Assembly (NCBI GenBank): GCA_037179515.1
Contig: JAXCGZ010005730.1
Span: 90,001 to 154,000, forward strand
Direction: 5' to 3'
DNA: 64,000 nt
DNA from: Halocaridina rubra
Lineage: Eukaryota > Arthropoda > Malacostraca > Decapoda > Atyidae
Shown here: positions 1 to 18,133 of the stretch, piece by piece
How the letters are laid out: each line of letters begins with the position of its first letter
Numbering within the stretch: position 1 is the stretch's first letter
Position numbers and translations under genes: made by a program
Notes under the pieces: generated by a model
What the model was told of the DNA's origin: nothing
What the model saw: the letters and a program-made list of their open reading frames with translations, nothing else
Databases searched by the model: none

Positions 1-2411
1 ACACAGTGGTGAGGACTCATTCGGGGCAAGATTCCTAGATTGCGTACAAGGGAATTTCCTACACCAACATGTAATGGAACCAAGAAGGGCCAGGGGTGGG
101 GATGAGCCATCACTACTTGATCTAGTGTTCACAGATAATGTGTTGGATATTGAAAAAATTGAGTATGAACCACCAATTGGAAAGAGTGACCACTGTGTGT
201 TGTTGATGGAGTATATCATTGAAGATATTCTTCCTGAGAGTAGAGGCACTGAGGACATGAGGAGGAACTATCCGAAAGGAGATTACATCAAAATGAATGA
301 GCTTTTTGCAGTTATTGACTGGAGAAGCTTATTTTACAACAAATCTGTACAAGAAATGTATGACATCTTTTGTGAGAAATATGGGAAGATAGTAGATTGC
401 TGCATACCTGTCACCAAAGTAGGTGTAATTCATGCCAGAGAGAAATGGTTCGATAATGGGTGTAAAAGAGCTAAGGAGTGGAGAGACAAATGCTGGAAAA
501 GGTATAGGAGGAGAAAAAACATAAATGCCTGGCAAACCTACAAAAGAGCAAGACATGACTACCTAAGTAAAAGGAGAGAGGCAGAGAGAGACTATGAGAG
601 GGACATCAGCAGGAAGGCTAAAGAAAATCCCAAGCTTTACCACAGCTTTATCAGAAGAAAACTGAAGGTAAAAGAACAGGTTTTAAGGCTAAAGAGAGCG
701 GATGGAAGCATCACTGAGACGGATGAAGAGATCTGCAAAGAATTGAACAAGGAGTTTCAGTCAGTATTTACAGTAGAAAATACCCCACCCCCTCAGATTG
801 CAGTGATAGAAGCTCAAGGGCCGGTATTAGAGAACATCAACCTTACAGCCACAGAGGTATGCAAAGCGCTGATGGATTTAGATGTTCATAAAGCTACAGG
901 TCCTGATGACATATGATGTGCTTAAAAAAATGCGCAAACACAATATCAGTGGCACTAAGTATCATATTTAAGGAGTCACTGGAGTCGGGGGAGATTCCAA
1001 GATGCTGGAAACAAGCAAATGTGATACCTATCTTCAAAAAGGGAAGGAGGGATACGGCTCTGAACTATAGACCAGTTTCCTTGACCAGCATAGTTTGCAA
1101 AGTTATGGAGAAACTACTAAGGAAACATATCTCTCTTCACTTGGAATCCTTCAACTTTTTGTCAGTGAGGCAACATGGCTTCAGAGAAGGTAGATCAACA
1201 GTAACAAACTTATTAGAATTTCATGATGAGGTAAGCCAAATCTTACAGGAAAGAGAGGGCTGGGCAGATTGCATATTCCTAGACTTCCAGAAAGCGTTTG
1301 ACACTGTTCCACATGGGAGACTTATTAGGAAGCTGCAATCAATGGCTAGAATAGGTGGAAATGTTTTGGAATGGATAAAAACTTACTTAGAAGGAAGGGA
1401 ACAGAGGGTTAGAGTAAGACACTCAGTGTCTGAATGGAGAAGAGTTAGTAGTGGAGTTCCACAGGGTTCAGTTTTAGGGCCACTTTTGTTCCTTGTATAT
1501 GTAAATGACCTACCAGAGTCTGTAAATTCATTCATGAATATGTTTGCAGATGATGCAAAGATTGTGAAGAAAGTAAAAAACGAGAACAATGGTAGAGAAC
1601 TTCAGGAGGATCTAAATAAGCTGCATGAGTGGTCAGAAAAGTGGCTAATGAAATTCAATACTTCAAAATGTAAGGTAATGAGAATGGGTACAAGTGCAAG
1701 AAGGCCCAAGCTTGACTACTCGGTGGCTGGAGTACAACTTCAAGAGACAGAAAATGAGAGAGATCTAGGAGTAAACATACTGGCAGATTTGTCTCCAGAA
1801 ATACATATAAATAGCATAGTAAGGGCAGCATATGCATTCTTATCAAATGTAAGGGTAGCCTTCAGGCACATGGACAAGGAAATGTTCAGAAATATTTATG
1901 TAACCTATGTGAGGCCAAAAGTCGAATATGCAGCCCCCTTTTGGAATCCGCACTTGAAAAAGCACATAGCTAAGCTTGAAAAAGTTTAAAGACATGCCAC
2001 GAAACTGGTGCCAGAAATACGCAATCTCAGTTATGATGAGAGGCTGAGGGAATTAGACTTACCATCACTCGAAGCTAGAAGAGTGAGGGGGGATATGGTG
2101 ACAGTCTTTAAATTCCTTCATGGTTATGATAGAGTGGATAGGGATCGATATTTTGATATGGCAGGCTCTAGAACTAGAGGTCATAGTTTGAAGCTTCGTA
2201 AGAAAACTTGTTTGCAGGATGTAAGGAAATACTTTTTCAGTGTAAGAGTAGTTGATAACTGGAATTGGCTATGCGAGGAGGTAGTTAATGCTATCTCAAT
2301 CCATAGTTTTAAGGACAGGTATGATAAGTATCACTAAGTATAAAATGGAACCGATGAGGAGACGGGAAGATACGAGCTTTGGGCTCTTTCCCGTAAACAC
2401 AATTAGGTAAT
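1..2411 (+). mobile_element. LINE copy 1 (runs off left edge; broken)
   Basis: Reading is open from base 2 (HSGEDSFGARFLDC) through the end of the endonuclease domain and GKSDHCVLL. A frameshift near 905-930 (loss of a few bases at the PDDIS codons plus an extra A) breaks the frame. It resumes at 913 with the whole reverse transcriptase. A CAA to TAA change at 1987-1989 stops it again, and the last block is 2008-2337. The 3' tail runs to about 2411, followed by an interrupted (CA)n tract to 2506. The frameshift and nonsense change make it a dead copy. Confidence 0.9.
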
Positions 2412-2433
2412 CACACACACACACACACACACA

Positions 2434-2506
<73 letters not shown>

Positions 2507-2509
<3 letters not shown>

Positions 2510-2720
2510 GCCATCAAGTAATTCACATCCAATTTCCTTCAAACATCTCATTCCCCCAGTTTTCATTGGTGGGTTGGTAGAGATTAGTAAAGGAAAGGCC
2601 TCTTATTGGCTGTCATAAAGCATGATAATAATATTATTTTCTTTATTATTATTTTATTTGAATTTTTATGGTCATAAAGCAAAGTCTCTAAAGTGATTTT
2701 TTCATCATAATCATATATAG
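2507..2720. other. Unassigned spacer inside LINE array
   Basis: About 214 bp of AT-rich sequence between the (CA)n tract of copy 1 and the body of copy 2. No LINE similarity, coding potential or terminal repeats were seen. It is the only unit junction in the array with unrelated filler of this size. Confidence 0.6.
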
Positions 2721-5092
2721 ATAGCGTACAAGGGAATTTCCTACACCAACATGTAATGGAACCAACGAGGGCCAGGGGTGGGGATGAGCCATCACTACTT
2801 GATCTAGTATTCACAGATAATGTGTTGGATATTGAAAAAAATGAGTATGAACCACCAATTGGAAAGAGTGACCACTGTGTGTTGTTGATTGAGTATATCA
2901 TTGAAGATATTCTTCCTGAGAGTAGAGGCACTGAGGACATGAGGAGGAACTATCCGAAAGGAGATTACATCAAAATGAATGAGCTTTTTGCAGTTCTTGA
3001 CTGGAGAACCTTATTTTATAACTAATCTGTACAAGAAATGTATGACATCTTTTGTGAGAAATATGGGAAGATAGTAGATTGCTGCATACCTGTCACCAAA
3101 GTAGGTGTAATTCATGCCAGAGAGAAATGGTTCGATAATGGGTGTAAAAGAGCTAAGGAGTGGAGAGACAAATGCTGGAAAAGGTATAGGAGGAGAAAAA
3201 ATATAAATGCCTGGCAAACCTACAAAAGAGCAAGAAATGACTACCCAAGTAAAAGGAGAGAGGCAGAGAGAGACTATGAGTGGGACATCAGCAGGAAGGC
3301 TAAAGAAAATCCCAAGCTTTTCCACAGCTTTATCAGAGGAAAACTGAAGGTAAAAGAACAGGTTTTAAGGCTAAAGAGAGCGGATGGAAGCATCACTGAG
3401 ACGGATGAAGAGATCTGCAAAGAATTGAACAAGGAGTATCAGTCAGTATTTACAGTAGAAAATACCCCACCCCCTCAGATTACAGAGATAGAAGCTCAAG
3501 GGCCGGTATTAGAGAACATCAACCTTATAGCCACAGAGGTATGCAAAGCGCTGATGGATTTAGATGTTCATAAAGCTACAGATCCTGATGACATATCCCC
3601 TCACGTGCTTAAAAAATGCGCAAACTCAATATCAGTGGCACTAAGTATCATATTTAAAAAGTCACTGGAGTCGGGGGAGATTCCAAGATGCTGGAAACAA
3701 GCAAATGTGATACCTATCTTCAAAAAGGGAAGGAGGGATACGGCTCTGAACTATAGACCAGTTTCCTTGACCAGCATAGTTTGCAAAGTTATGGAGAAAC
3801 TACTAAGGAAACATATCTCTCTTCACTTGGAATCCTTCAACTTTTTGTCAGTGAGGCAACATGGCTTCAGAGAAGGTAGATCAACAGTAACAAACTTATT
3901 AGAATTTTATGATGAGGTAAGCCGAATCTTACAGGAAAGAGAGGGCTGGGCAGATTGCATATTCCTAGACTTCCAGAAAGCGTTTGACACTGTTCCACAT
4001 GGGAGACTTATTAGGAAGCTGCAATCAATGGCTAGAATAGGTGGAAATGTTTTGGAATGGATAAAAACTTACTTAGAAGGAAGGGAACAGAGGGTTAGAG
4101 TAAGACACTCAGTGTCTGAATGGAGAAGAGTTAGTAGTGGAGTGCCACAGGGTTCAGTTTTAGGGCCACTTTTGTTCCTTGTATATGTAAATGACCTACC
4201 AGAGTCTGTAAATTCATTCATGAATATGTTTGCAGATGATGCAAAGATTGTGAAGAAAGTAAAAAACGAGAACATTGGTAGAGAACTTCAGGAGGATCTA
4301 AATAATCTGCATGAGTGGTCAGAAAAGTGGCTAATGAAATTCAGTACTTCAAAATGTAAGGTAATGAGAATGGGTACAAGTGCAAGAAGGCCCAAGCTTG
4401 ACTACTCGGTGGCTGGAGTACAACTTCAAGAGACAGAAAATGAGAGAGATCTAGGAGTAAACATACTGGCAGATTTGTCTCCAGAAATACATATAAATGG
4501 CATAGTAAGGGCAGCATATGCATTCTTATCAAATGTAAGGGTAGCCTTCAGGCACATGGACAAGGAAATGTTCAGAAATATTTATGTAACCTATGTGAGG
4601 CCAAAAGTCGAATATGCAGCCCCCTTTTGGAATCCACACTTGAAAAAGCTTATAGCTAAGCTTGAAAAAGTTCAAACACATGCCACGAAACTGGTGCCAG
4701 ATATACACAATCTCAGTTATGACGAGAGGCTGAGGGAATTAGACTTACCATCACTCGAAGCTAGAAGAGTGAGGGGGGATATGGTGACAGTCTTTAAATT
4801 CCTTCATGGTTATGATAGAGCGAATAGGGATCGGTATTTTGATATGGCAGGCTCTAGAACTAGAGGTCATAGTTTGAAGCTTCATAAGAAAACTTCTTTG
4901 CAGGATGTAAGGAAATACTTTTTCAGTGTAAGAGTAGTTGATATTTGGAATTGGCTAAGGGAGGAGGTAGTTAATGCTATCTCAATCCATAGTTTTAAGG
5001 AGAGGTATGATAAGTATCACTAAGTATAAAATGGAAGCGATCAGGAGACGGGAAGATACGAGCTTTGGGCTCTTTCCCGTACAATTAGGCAA

Positions 5093-5093
<1 letters not shown>
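2721..5093 (+). mobile_element. LINE copy 2 (near-complete body, one nonsense codon)
   Basis: The body begins at the VQGNFLHQHVMEP codons of the endonuclease and runs to the natural end of the ORF. The only visible break is AAA to TAA at 3023-3025, early in the linker. The tail ends in ACAATTAGGCAATC, then (CA)n to about 5139 with one CCA interruption. Confidence 0.9.
3038..5023 (+). pseudogene. Reverse transcriptase ORF of LINE copy 2
   Basis: 661 codons open from just after the nonsense codon at 3023 to the natural stop. It contains YRPVSLTS, LDFQKAFD (catalytic Asp), [34 protein letters not shown] and the C-terminal RVRGDMVTVFKFLHGYD block. The reverse transcriptase domain itself is intact, but the upstream stop separates it from the endonuclease end. 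Function would be reverse transcription of LINE RNA at a nicked target. Confidence 0.8.
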
Positions 5094-5135
<42 letters not shown>

Positions 5136-5140
5136 ACATA

Positions 5141-6322
5141 GATGAGGTAAGCCGAATCTTACAGGAAAGAGAGGGCTGGGCAGATTGCATATTCCTAGAC
5201 TTCCAGAAAGCGTTTGACACTGTTCCACGTGGGAGGCTTATTAGGAAGCTGCAAGCAATGGCTAGAATAGGTGGAAATGTCTTGAAAGGGATAAAAACTT
5301 ACTTAGAAGGAAGGGAACAGAGGGTTAGAGTAAGACACTCAGTGTCTGAATGGAGAAGAGTTAGTAGTGGAGTTCCACAGGGTTCAGTTTTAGGGCCACT
5401 TTTGTTCCTTGTATATGTAAATGACCTACCAGAGTCTGTAAACTCATTCATGAATATGTTTGCAGATGATGCAAAGATTGTGAAGAAAGTAAAAAACGAG
5501 AACAATGGTAGAGAACTTCAGGAAAATCTAAATAGTCTGCATGAGTGGTCAGAAAAGTGGCTAATGAAATTCAATACTTCAAAATGTAAGGTAATGAGAA
5601 TGGGTACAAGGGCAAGAAGGCCCAAGCTTGACTACTCGGTGGCTGGAGTACAACTTCAAGAGACAGAAAATGAGAGAGATCTAGGAGTAAACATACTGGC
5701 AGATTTGTCTCCAGAAATACATATAAATGGCATAGTAAGGGCAGCATATGCATTCTTATCAAATGTAAGGGTAGCCTTCAGGCACATGGACAAGGAAATG
5801 TTCAGAAATATTTATGTAACCTATGTGAGGCCAAAAGTCGAATATGCAGCCCCCTTTTGGAATCCGCACTTGAAAAAGCACATAGCTAAGCTTGAAAAAG
5901 TTCAAAGACATGCCACGAAACTGGTACCAGAAATACGCAAACTCAGTTATGATGAAAGGCTGAGGGAATTAGACTTACCATCACTCGAAGCTAGAAGAGT
6001 GAGGGGGGATATGGTGACAGTCTTTAAATTCCTTCATGGTTATGATAGAGTGGATAGGGATCGATATTTTGATATGGCTGGCTCTAGAACTAGAGGTCAT
6101 GGTTTGAAGCTTCGTAAGAAAACTTCTTTGCAGGATGTAAGGAAATACTTTTTCAGTGTAAGAGTAGTTGATAATTGGAATTGGCTAAGGGAGGAGGTAG
6201 TTAATGCTATCTCAATCCATAGTTTTAAGGAGAGGGATGATAAGTATCACTAAGTATAAAATGGAAGCGATCAGGAGACGGGAAGATACGAGCTTTGGGC
6301 TCTTTCCCGTACAGTTAGGCAA
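5141..6322 (+). mobile_element. LINE copy 3 (5' junction class A)
   Basis: The body begins abruptly at the DEVSRILQERE codons right after (CA)n and TA, so it lacks the first part of the reverse transcriptase. Reading is open from 5141 to the stop at 6251-6253. It carries private changes such as GNVLKGIKTY and QENLNSLHEW shared with copy 4. A short (CA)n tract follows, to about 6355. Confidence 0.88.
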
Positions 6323-6357
<35 letters not shown>

Positions 6358-6360
<3 letters not shown>

Positions 6361-7543
6361 GAGGTAAGTCGAATCTTACAGGAAAGAGAGGGCTGGGCAG
6401 ATTGCATATTCCTAGACTTCCAGAAAGCGTTTGACACTGTTCCACGTGGGAGGCTTATTAGGAAGCGGCAAGCAATGGCTAGAATAGGTGGAAATGTCTT
6501 GAAAGGGATAAAAACTTACTTAGAAGGAAGGGAACAGAGGGTTAGAGTAAGACACTCAGTGTCTGAATGGAGAAGAGTTAGTAGTGGAGTTCCACAGGGT
6601 TCAGTTTTAGGGCCACTTTTGTTCCTTGTATATGTAAATGACCTACCAGAGTCTGTAAACTCATTCATGAATATGTTTGCAGATGATGCAAAGATTGTGA
6701 AGAAAGTAAAAAACGAGAACAATGGTAGAGAACTTCAGGAAAATCTAAATAGTCTGCATGAGTGGTCAGAAAAGTGGCTAATGAAATTCAATACTTCAAA
6801 ATGTAAGGTAATGAGAATGGGTACAAATGCAAGAAGGCCCAAGCTTGACTACTCGGTGGCTGGAGTACAACTTCAAGAGACAGAAAATGAGAGAGATCTA
6901 GGAGTAAACATACTGGCAGATTTGTCTCCAGAAATACATATAAATGGCATAGTAAGGGCAGCATATGCATTCTTATCAAATGTAAGGGTAGCCTTCAGGC
7001 ACATGGACAAGGAAATGTTCAGAAATATTTATGTAACCTATGTGAGGCCAAAAGTCGAATATGCAGCCCCCTTTTGGAATCCGCACTTGAAAAAGCACAT
7101 AGCTAAGCTTGAAAAAGTTCAAAGACATGCCACGAAACTGGTACCAGAAATACGCAAACTCAGTTATGATGAAAGGCTGAGGGAATTAGACTTACCATCA
7201 CTCGAAGCTAGAAGAGTGAGGGGGGATATGGTGACAGTCTTTAAATTCCTTCATGGTTATGATAGAGTGGATAGGGATCGATATTTTGATATGGCTGGCT
7301 CTAGAACTAGAGGTCATGGTTTGAAGCTTCGTAAGAAAACTTCTTTGCAGGATGTAAGGAAATACTTTTTCAGTGTAAGAGTAGTTGATAATTGGAATTG
7401 GCTAAGGGAGGAGGTAGTTAATGCTATCTCAATCCATAGTTTTAAGGAGAGGTATGATAAGTATCAATAAGTATAAAATAGAAGCAATGAGGAGACGGGA
7501 AGATACGAGCTTTGGGCTCTTTCCCGTAAACACAATTAGGTAA

Positions 7544-7544
<1 letters not shown>
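6358..7544 (+). mobile_element. LINE copy 4 (5' junction class A)
   Basis: Starts at the same base of the element as copy 3 and is nearly identical to it along its length. Reading is open to the stop at 7468-7470 (the codon before the stop is CAA rather than CAC). The following (CA)n tract is long, to 7640. Identical truncation plus near-identity suggests duplication of a unit rather than two independent insertions. Confidence 0.88.
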
Positions 7545-7640
<96 letters not shown>

Positions 7641-7642
<2 letters not shown>

Positions 7643-8928
7643 AAACATATCTCTCTTCACTTGGAATCCTTCAACTTTTTGTCAGTGAGGCAACATGGCT
7701 TCAGAGAAGGTAGATCAACAGTAACAAACTTATTAGAATTTTATGATGAGGTAAGCCAAATCTTACAGGAAAGAGAGGGCTGGGCAGATTACATATTCCT
7801 AGACTTCCAGAAAGCGTTTGACACTGTTCCACATGGGAGACTTATTAGGAAGCTGCAATCAATGGCTAGAATAGGTGGAAATGTTTTGGAATGGATAAAA
7901 ACTTACTTAGAAGGAAGGGAACAGAGGGTTAGAGTAAGACACTCAGTGTCTGAATGGAGAAGAGTTAGTAGTGGAGTTCCACAGGGTTCAGTTTTAGGGC
8001 CACTTTTGTTCCTTGTATATGTAAATGACCTACCAGAGTCTGTAAATTCATTCATGAATATGTTTGCAGATGATGCAAAGATTGTGAAGAAAGTAAAAAA
8101 CGAGAACAATGGTAGAGAACTTCAGGAGGATCTAAATAATCTGCATGAGTGGTCATTAAAGTGGCTAATGAAATTCAGTACTTCAAAATGTAAGGTAATG
8201 AGAATGGGTACAAGTGCAAGAAGGCCCAAGCTTGACTACTCGGTGGCTGGAGTACAACTTCAAGAGACAGAAAATGAGAGAGATCTAGGAGTAAACATAC
8301 TGGCAGATTTGTCTCCAGAAATACATATAAATGGCATAGTAAGGGCAGCATATGCATTCTTATCAAATGTAAGGGTAGCCTTCAGGCACATGGACAAGGA
8401 AATGTTCAGAAATATTTATGTAACCTATGTGAGGCCAAAAGTCGAATATGCAGCCCCCTTTTGGAATCCACACTTGAAAAAGCTTATAGCTAAGCTTGAA
8501 AAAGTTCAAACACATGCCACGAAACTTGTGCCAGATATACACAATCTCAGTTATGACGAGAGGCTGAGGGATTTAGACTTACCATCACTCGAAGCTAGAA
8601 GAGTGAGGGGTGATATGGTGACAGTCTTTAAATTCCTTCATGGTTATGATAGAGTGGATAGGGATCGATATTTTGATATGGCAGGCTCTAGAACTAGAGG
8701 TCATAGTTTGAAGCTTCATAAGAAAACTTCTTTGCAGGGTGTAAGGAAATACTTTTTCAGTGTAAGAGTAGTTGATATTTGGAATTGGCTAAGCGAGGAG
8801 GTAGTTAATGCTATCCCAATCCATAGTTTTAAGGAGAGGTATGATAAGTATCACTAAGTATAAAATGGAAGCGATCAGGAGACGGGAAGATACGAGCTTT
8901 GGGCTCTTTTCCGTACAATTAGGCAATC
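7641..8928 (+). mobile_element. LINE copy 5 (5' junction class B)
   Basis: The body starts at ggaaacatatctctc directly after (CA)n, slightly upstream of the class A start. It reads open from the LESFNFLSVRQHGF region to the stop at 8855-8857, about 400 codons with [17 protein letters not shown] and FADD present. A short (CA)n follows to 8949. The N-terminal fingers of the reverse transcriptase are missing. Confidence 0.88.
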
Positions 8929-8949
8929 ACACACACACACACACACATA

Positions 8950-10132
8950 GATGAGGTAAGCCGAATCTTACAGGAAAGAGAGGGCTGGGCAGATTGCATA
9001 TTCCTAGACTTCCAGAAAGCGTTTGACACTGTTCCACGTGGGAGGCTTATTAGGAAGCTGCAAGCAATGGCTAGAATAGGTGGAAATGTCTTGAAAGGGA
9101 TAAAAACTTACTTAGAAGGAAGGGAACAGAGGGTTAGAGTAAGACACTCAGTGTCTGAATGGAGAAGAGTTAGTAGTGGAGTTCCACAGGGTTCAGTTTT
9201 AGGGCCACTTTTGTTCCTTGTATATGTAAATGACCTACCAGAGTCTGTAAATTCATTCATGAATATGTTTGCAGATGATGCAAAGATTGTGAAGAAAGTA
9301 AAAAACGAGAACAATGGTAGAGAACTTCAGGAGGATCTAAATAATCTGCATGAGTGGTCAGAAAAAGTGGCTAATGAAATTCAGTACTTCAAAATGTAAG
9401 GTAATGAGAATGGGTACAAGTGCAAGAAGGCCCAAGCTTGACTACTCGGTGGCTGGAGTACAACTTCAAGAGACAGAAAATGAGAGAGATCTAGGAGTAA
9501 ACATACTGGCAGATTTGTCTCCAGAAATACATATAAATGGCATAGTAAGGGCAGCATATGCATTCTTATCAAATGTAAGGGTAGCCTTCAGGCACATGGA
9601 CAAGGAAATGTTCAGAAATATTTATGTAACCTATGTGAGGCCAAAAGTCGAATATGCAGCCCCCTTTTGGAATCCACACTTGAAAAAGCTTATAGCTAAG
9701 CTTGAAAAAGTTCAAACACATGCCACGAAACTTGTGCCAGATATACACAATCTCAGTTATGACGAGAGGCTGAGGGATTTAGACTTACCATCACTCGAAG
9801 CTAGAAGAGTGAGGGGTGATATGGTGACAGTCTTTAAATTCCTTCATGGTTATGATAGAGTGGATAGGGATCGATATTTTGATATGGCAGGCTCTAGAAC
9901 TAGAGGTCATAGTTTGAAGCTTCATAAGAAAACTTCTTTGCAGGGTGTAAGGAAATACTTTTTCAGTGTAAGAGTAGTTGATATTTGGAATTGGCTAAGC
10001 GAGGAGGTAGTTAATGCTATCCCAATCCATAGTTTTAAGGAGAGGTATGATAAGTATCACTAAGTATAAAATGGAAGCGATCAGGAGACGGGAAGATACG
10101 AGCTTTGGGCTCTTTTCCGTACAATTAGGCAA
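8950..10132 (+). mobile_element. LINE copy 6 (class A start, frameshifted, hybrid)
   Basis: Starts like copies 3 and 4 and carries their GNVLKGIKTY change. From about 9249 onward it matches copy 5 (gtaaattc, QEDLNNLHEW, PDIHNLSYDERLRDLDL). An extra A at 9362-9366 shifts the frame in the WSEKWLMKF codons. A short (CA)n follows. Confidence 0.87.
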
Positions 10133-10155
10133 TCACACACACACACACACACATA

Positions 10156-11342
10156 GATGAGGTAAGCCGAATCTTACAGGAAAGAGAGGGCTGGGCAGAT
10201 TGCATATTCCTAGACTTCCAGAAAGCGTTTGACACTGTTCCACGTGGGAGGCTTATTAGGAAGCTGCAAGCAATGGCTAGAATAGGTGGAAATGTCTTGA
10301 AAGGGATAAAAACTTACTTAGAAGGAAGGGAACAGAGGGTTAGAGTAAGACACTCAGTGTCTGAATGGAGAAGAGTTAGTAGTGGAGTTCCACAGGGTTC
10401 AGTTTTCGGGCCACTTTTGTTCCTTGTATATGTAAATGACCTACCAGAGTCTGTAAACTCATTCATGAATATGTTTGCAGATGATGCAAAGATTGTGAAG
10501 AAAGTAAAAAACGAGAACAATGGTAGAGAACTTCAGTAAAATCTAAATAGTCTGCATGAGTGGTCAGAAAAGTGGCTAATGAAATTCAGTACTTCAAAAT
10601 GTAAGGTAATGAGAATGGGTACAAGGGCAAGAAGGCCCAAGCTTGACTACTCGGTGGCTGGAGTACAACTTCAAGAGACAGAAAATGAGAGAGATCTAGG
10701 AGTAAACATACTGGCAGATTTGTCTCCAGAAATACATATAAATGGCATAGTAAGGGCAGCATATGCATTCTTATCAAATGTAAGGTAGCCCTCAGGCACA
10801 TGGACAAGGAAATGTTCGGAAATATTTATGTAACCTATATGAGGCCAAAAGTCGAATATGCAGCCCCCTTTTGGAATCCACACTTGAAAAAGCACATAGC
10901 TAAGCTTGAAAAAGTTCAAAGACATGCCACGAAACTGGTGCCAGAAATACGCAATCTGAGTTATGATGAGAGGCTGAAGGAATTAGACTTACCATCACTC
11001 GAAGCTAGAAGATTGAGGGGGGATATGGTGACAGTCTTTAAATTCCTTCATGGTTATGATAGAGTTGATAGGGATCGATTTTTTTTTATATGGCAGGCTC
11101 TAGAACTAGAGGTCATAGATTGAAGCTTCGTAAGAAAACTTCTTTGCAGGATGTAAGGAAATGCTTTTTCAGTGTAAGAGTAGTTGATAATTGGAATTGG
11201 CTATGCGAGGAGGTAGTTAATGCTATCTCAATCCATAGTTTTAAGGAGAGGTATGATAAGTATCTCTAAGTATAAAATGGAACCGATCAGGAGGCGGGAA
11301 GATACGAGCTTTGGGCTCTTTCCCGTAAACACAATTAGGTAA
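10156..11342 (+). mobile_element. LINE copy 7 (class A start, multiply broken)
   Basis: Class A start. It is broken by a GAA to TAA type change at 10537-10539 (LQ stop), a one-base loss near 10785 in the NVRVAFRHM codons, and an expanded T run at about 11080-11088. It is followed by a long pure (CA)n tract to 11456. The most degraded member of the first half of the array. Confidence 0.87.
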
Positions 11343-16577
<5,235 letters not shown>

Positions 16578-16579
<2 letters not shown>

Positions 16580-17865
16580 AAACATATCTCTCTTCACTTG
16601 GAATCCTTCAACTTTTTGTCAGTGAGGCAACATGGCTTCAGAGAAGGTAGATCAACAGTAACAAACTTATTAGAATTTTATGATGAGGTAAGCCAAATCT
16701 TACAGGAAAGAGAAGGCTGGGCAGATTACATATTCCTAGACTTCCAGAAAGCGTTTGACACTGTTCCACATGGGAGACTTATTAGGAAGCTGCAATCAAT
16801 GGCTAGAATAGGTGGAAATGTTTTGGAATGGATAAAAGCTTACTTAGAAGGAAGGGAACAGAGGGTTAGAGTAAGACACTCAGTGTCTGAATGGAGAAGA
16901 GTTAGTAGTGGAGTTCCACAGGGTTCAGTTTTAGGGCCACTTTTGTTACTTGTATATGTAAATGACCTACCAGAGTCTGTAAATTCATTCATGAATATGT
17001 TTGCAGATGATGCAAATTTGTGAAGAAAGTAAAAAACGAGAACAATGGTAGAGAACTTCAGGAGGATCTAAATAATCTGCATGAGTGGTTAGAAAAGTGG
17101 CTAATGAAATTCAAAACCTCAAAATGTAAGGTAAGGAGAATGGGTACAAGTGCAAGAAGGCCCAAGCTTGACTACTCGGTGGCTGGAGTACAACTTCAAG
17201 AGACAGAAACTGAGAGAGATCTAGGAGTAAACATACTGGCAGATTTGTCTCCAGAAATACATATAAATGGCATAGTAAGGGCAGCATGTGCATTCTTATC
17301 AAATGTAAGGGTAGCCTTCAGGCACATGGACAAGGAAATGTTCAGAAATATTTATGTAACCTATGTGAGGCCAAAAGTCGAATATGCAGCCCCCTTTTGG
17401 AATCCGCACTTGAAAAAGCACATAGCTAAGCTTGAAAAAGTTCAAAGACATGCCACGAAACTGGTGCGAGAAATACGCAATCTGAGTTATGATGGAGGCT
17501 GAGGGAATTAGACTTACCATCACTCGAAGCTAGAAGAGTGAGGGGGGATATGGTGACAGTCTTTAAATTCCTTCATGGTTATGATAGAGTGGATAGGGAT
17601 CGATATTTTGACATGGCTGGCTCTAGAACTAGAGGTCATAGTTTGAAGCTTCGTAAGAAAACTTGTTTGCAGGATGTAAGGAAATACTTTTTCAGTGTAA
17701 GAGTAGTTGATAATTGGAATTGGCTAAGCGAGGCGGTAGTTAATGCTATCTCAATCCATAGTTTTAAGGAGAGGTATGATAAGTATCACTAAGTATAAAA
17801 TGGAAGCAATGAGGAGATGGGAAGATACGAGCTTTGGGCTCTTTCCCGTAAACACAATTAGGTAA

Positions 17866-17866
<1 letters not shown>
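16578..17866 (+). mobile_element. LINE copy 11 (class B, near-duplicate of copy 10)
   Basis: Begins 1370 bp after copy 10 at the same element base and is almost identical to it. It adds its own frameshift at gcaaatttgtgaag (about 17012-17022), just after the FADDA codons, which removes the reverse-transcriptase active site from one frame. (CA)n with one interruption follows to 17915. Confidence 0.88.
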
Positions 17867-17898
<32 letters not shown>

Positions 17899-17915
17899 AC
17901 ACACACACACACACA

Positions 17916-18133
17916 CAGGATGTAAGGAAATACTTTTTCAGTGTAAGAGTAGTTGATAATTGGAATTCGCTAAGCGAGGAGGTAGTTAATGCTACCTCAA
18001 TCCATAGTTTTAAGGACAGGTATGATAAGTATCACTAAGTCTAAAAATGGAACCGATCAGGAGACGGGAAGATACGAGCTTTGGGCTCTTTCCCGTAAAC
18101 ACAATTAGGTAATCACAATTAGGTAATCACACA
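17916..18133 (+). mobile_element. LINE copy 12 (3'-terminal fragment only)
   Basis: Only the last 40 codons or so (QDVRKYFFSVRVVDNWN) and the 3' tail remain. The tail has the ctaaaaatgg form and a doubled 14-bp repeat, which link it to copies 8 and 15 rather than to its direct neighbours. Confidence 0.87.

Noticed and set aside
1383..1846. Antisense open frames of 60-70 codons recurring in every LINE copy
   Set aside because: They recur only because the LINE recurs and lie opposite conserved reverse-transcriptase codons.
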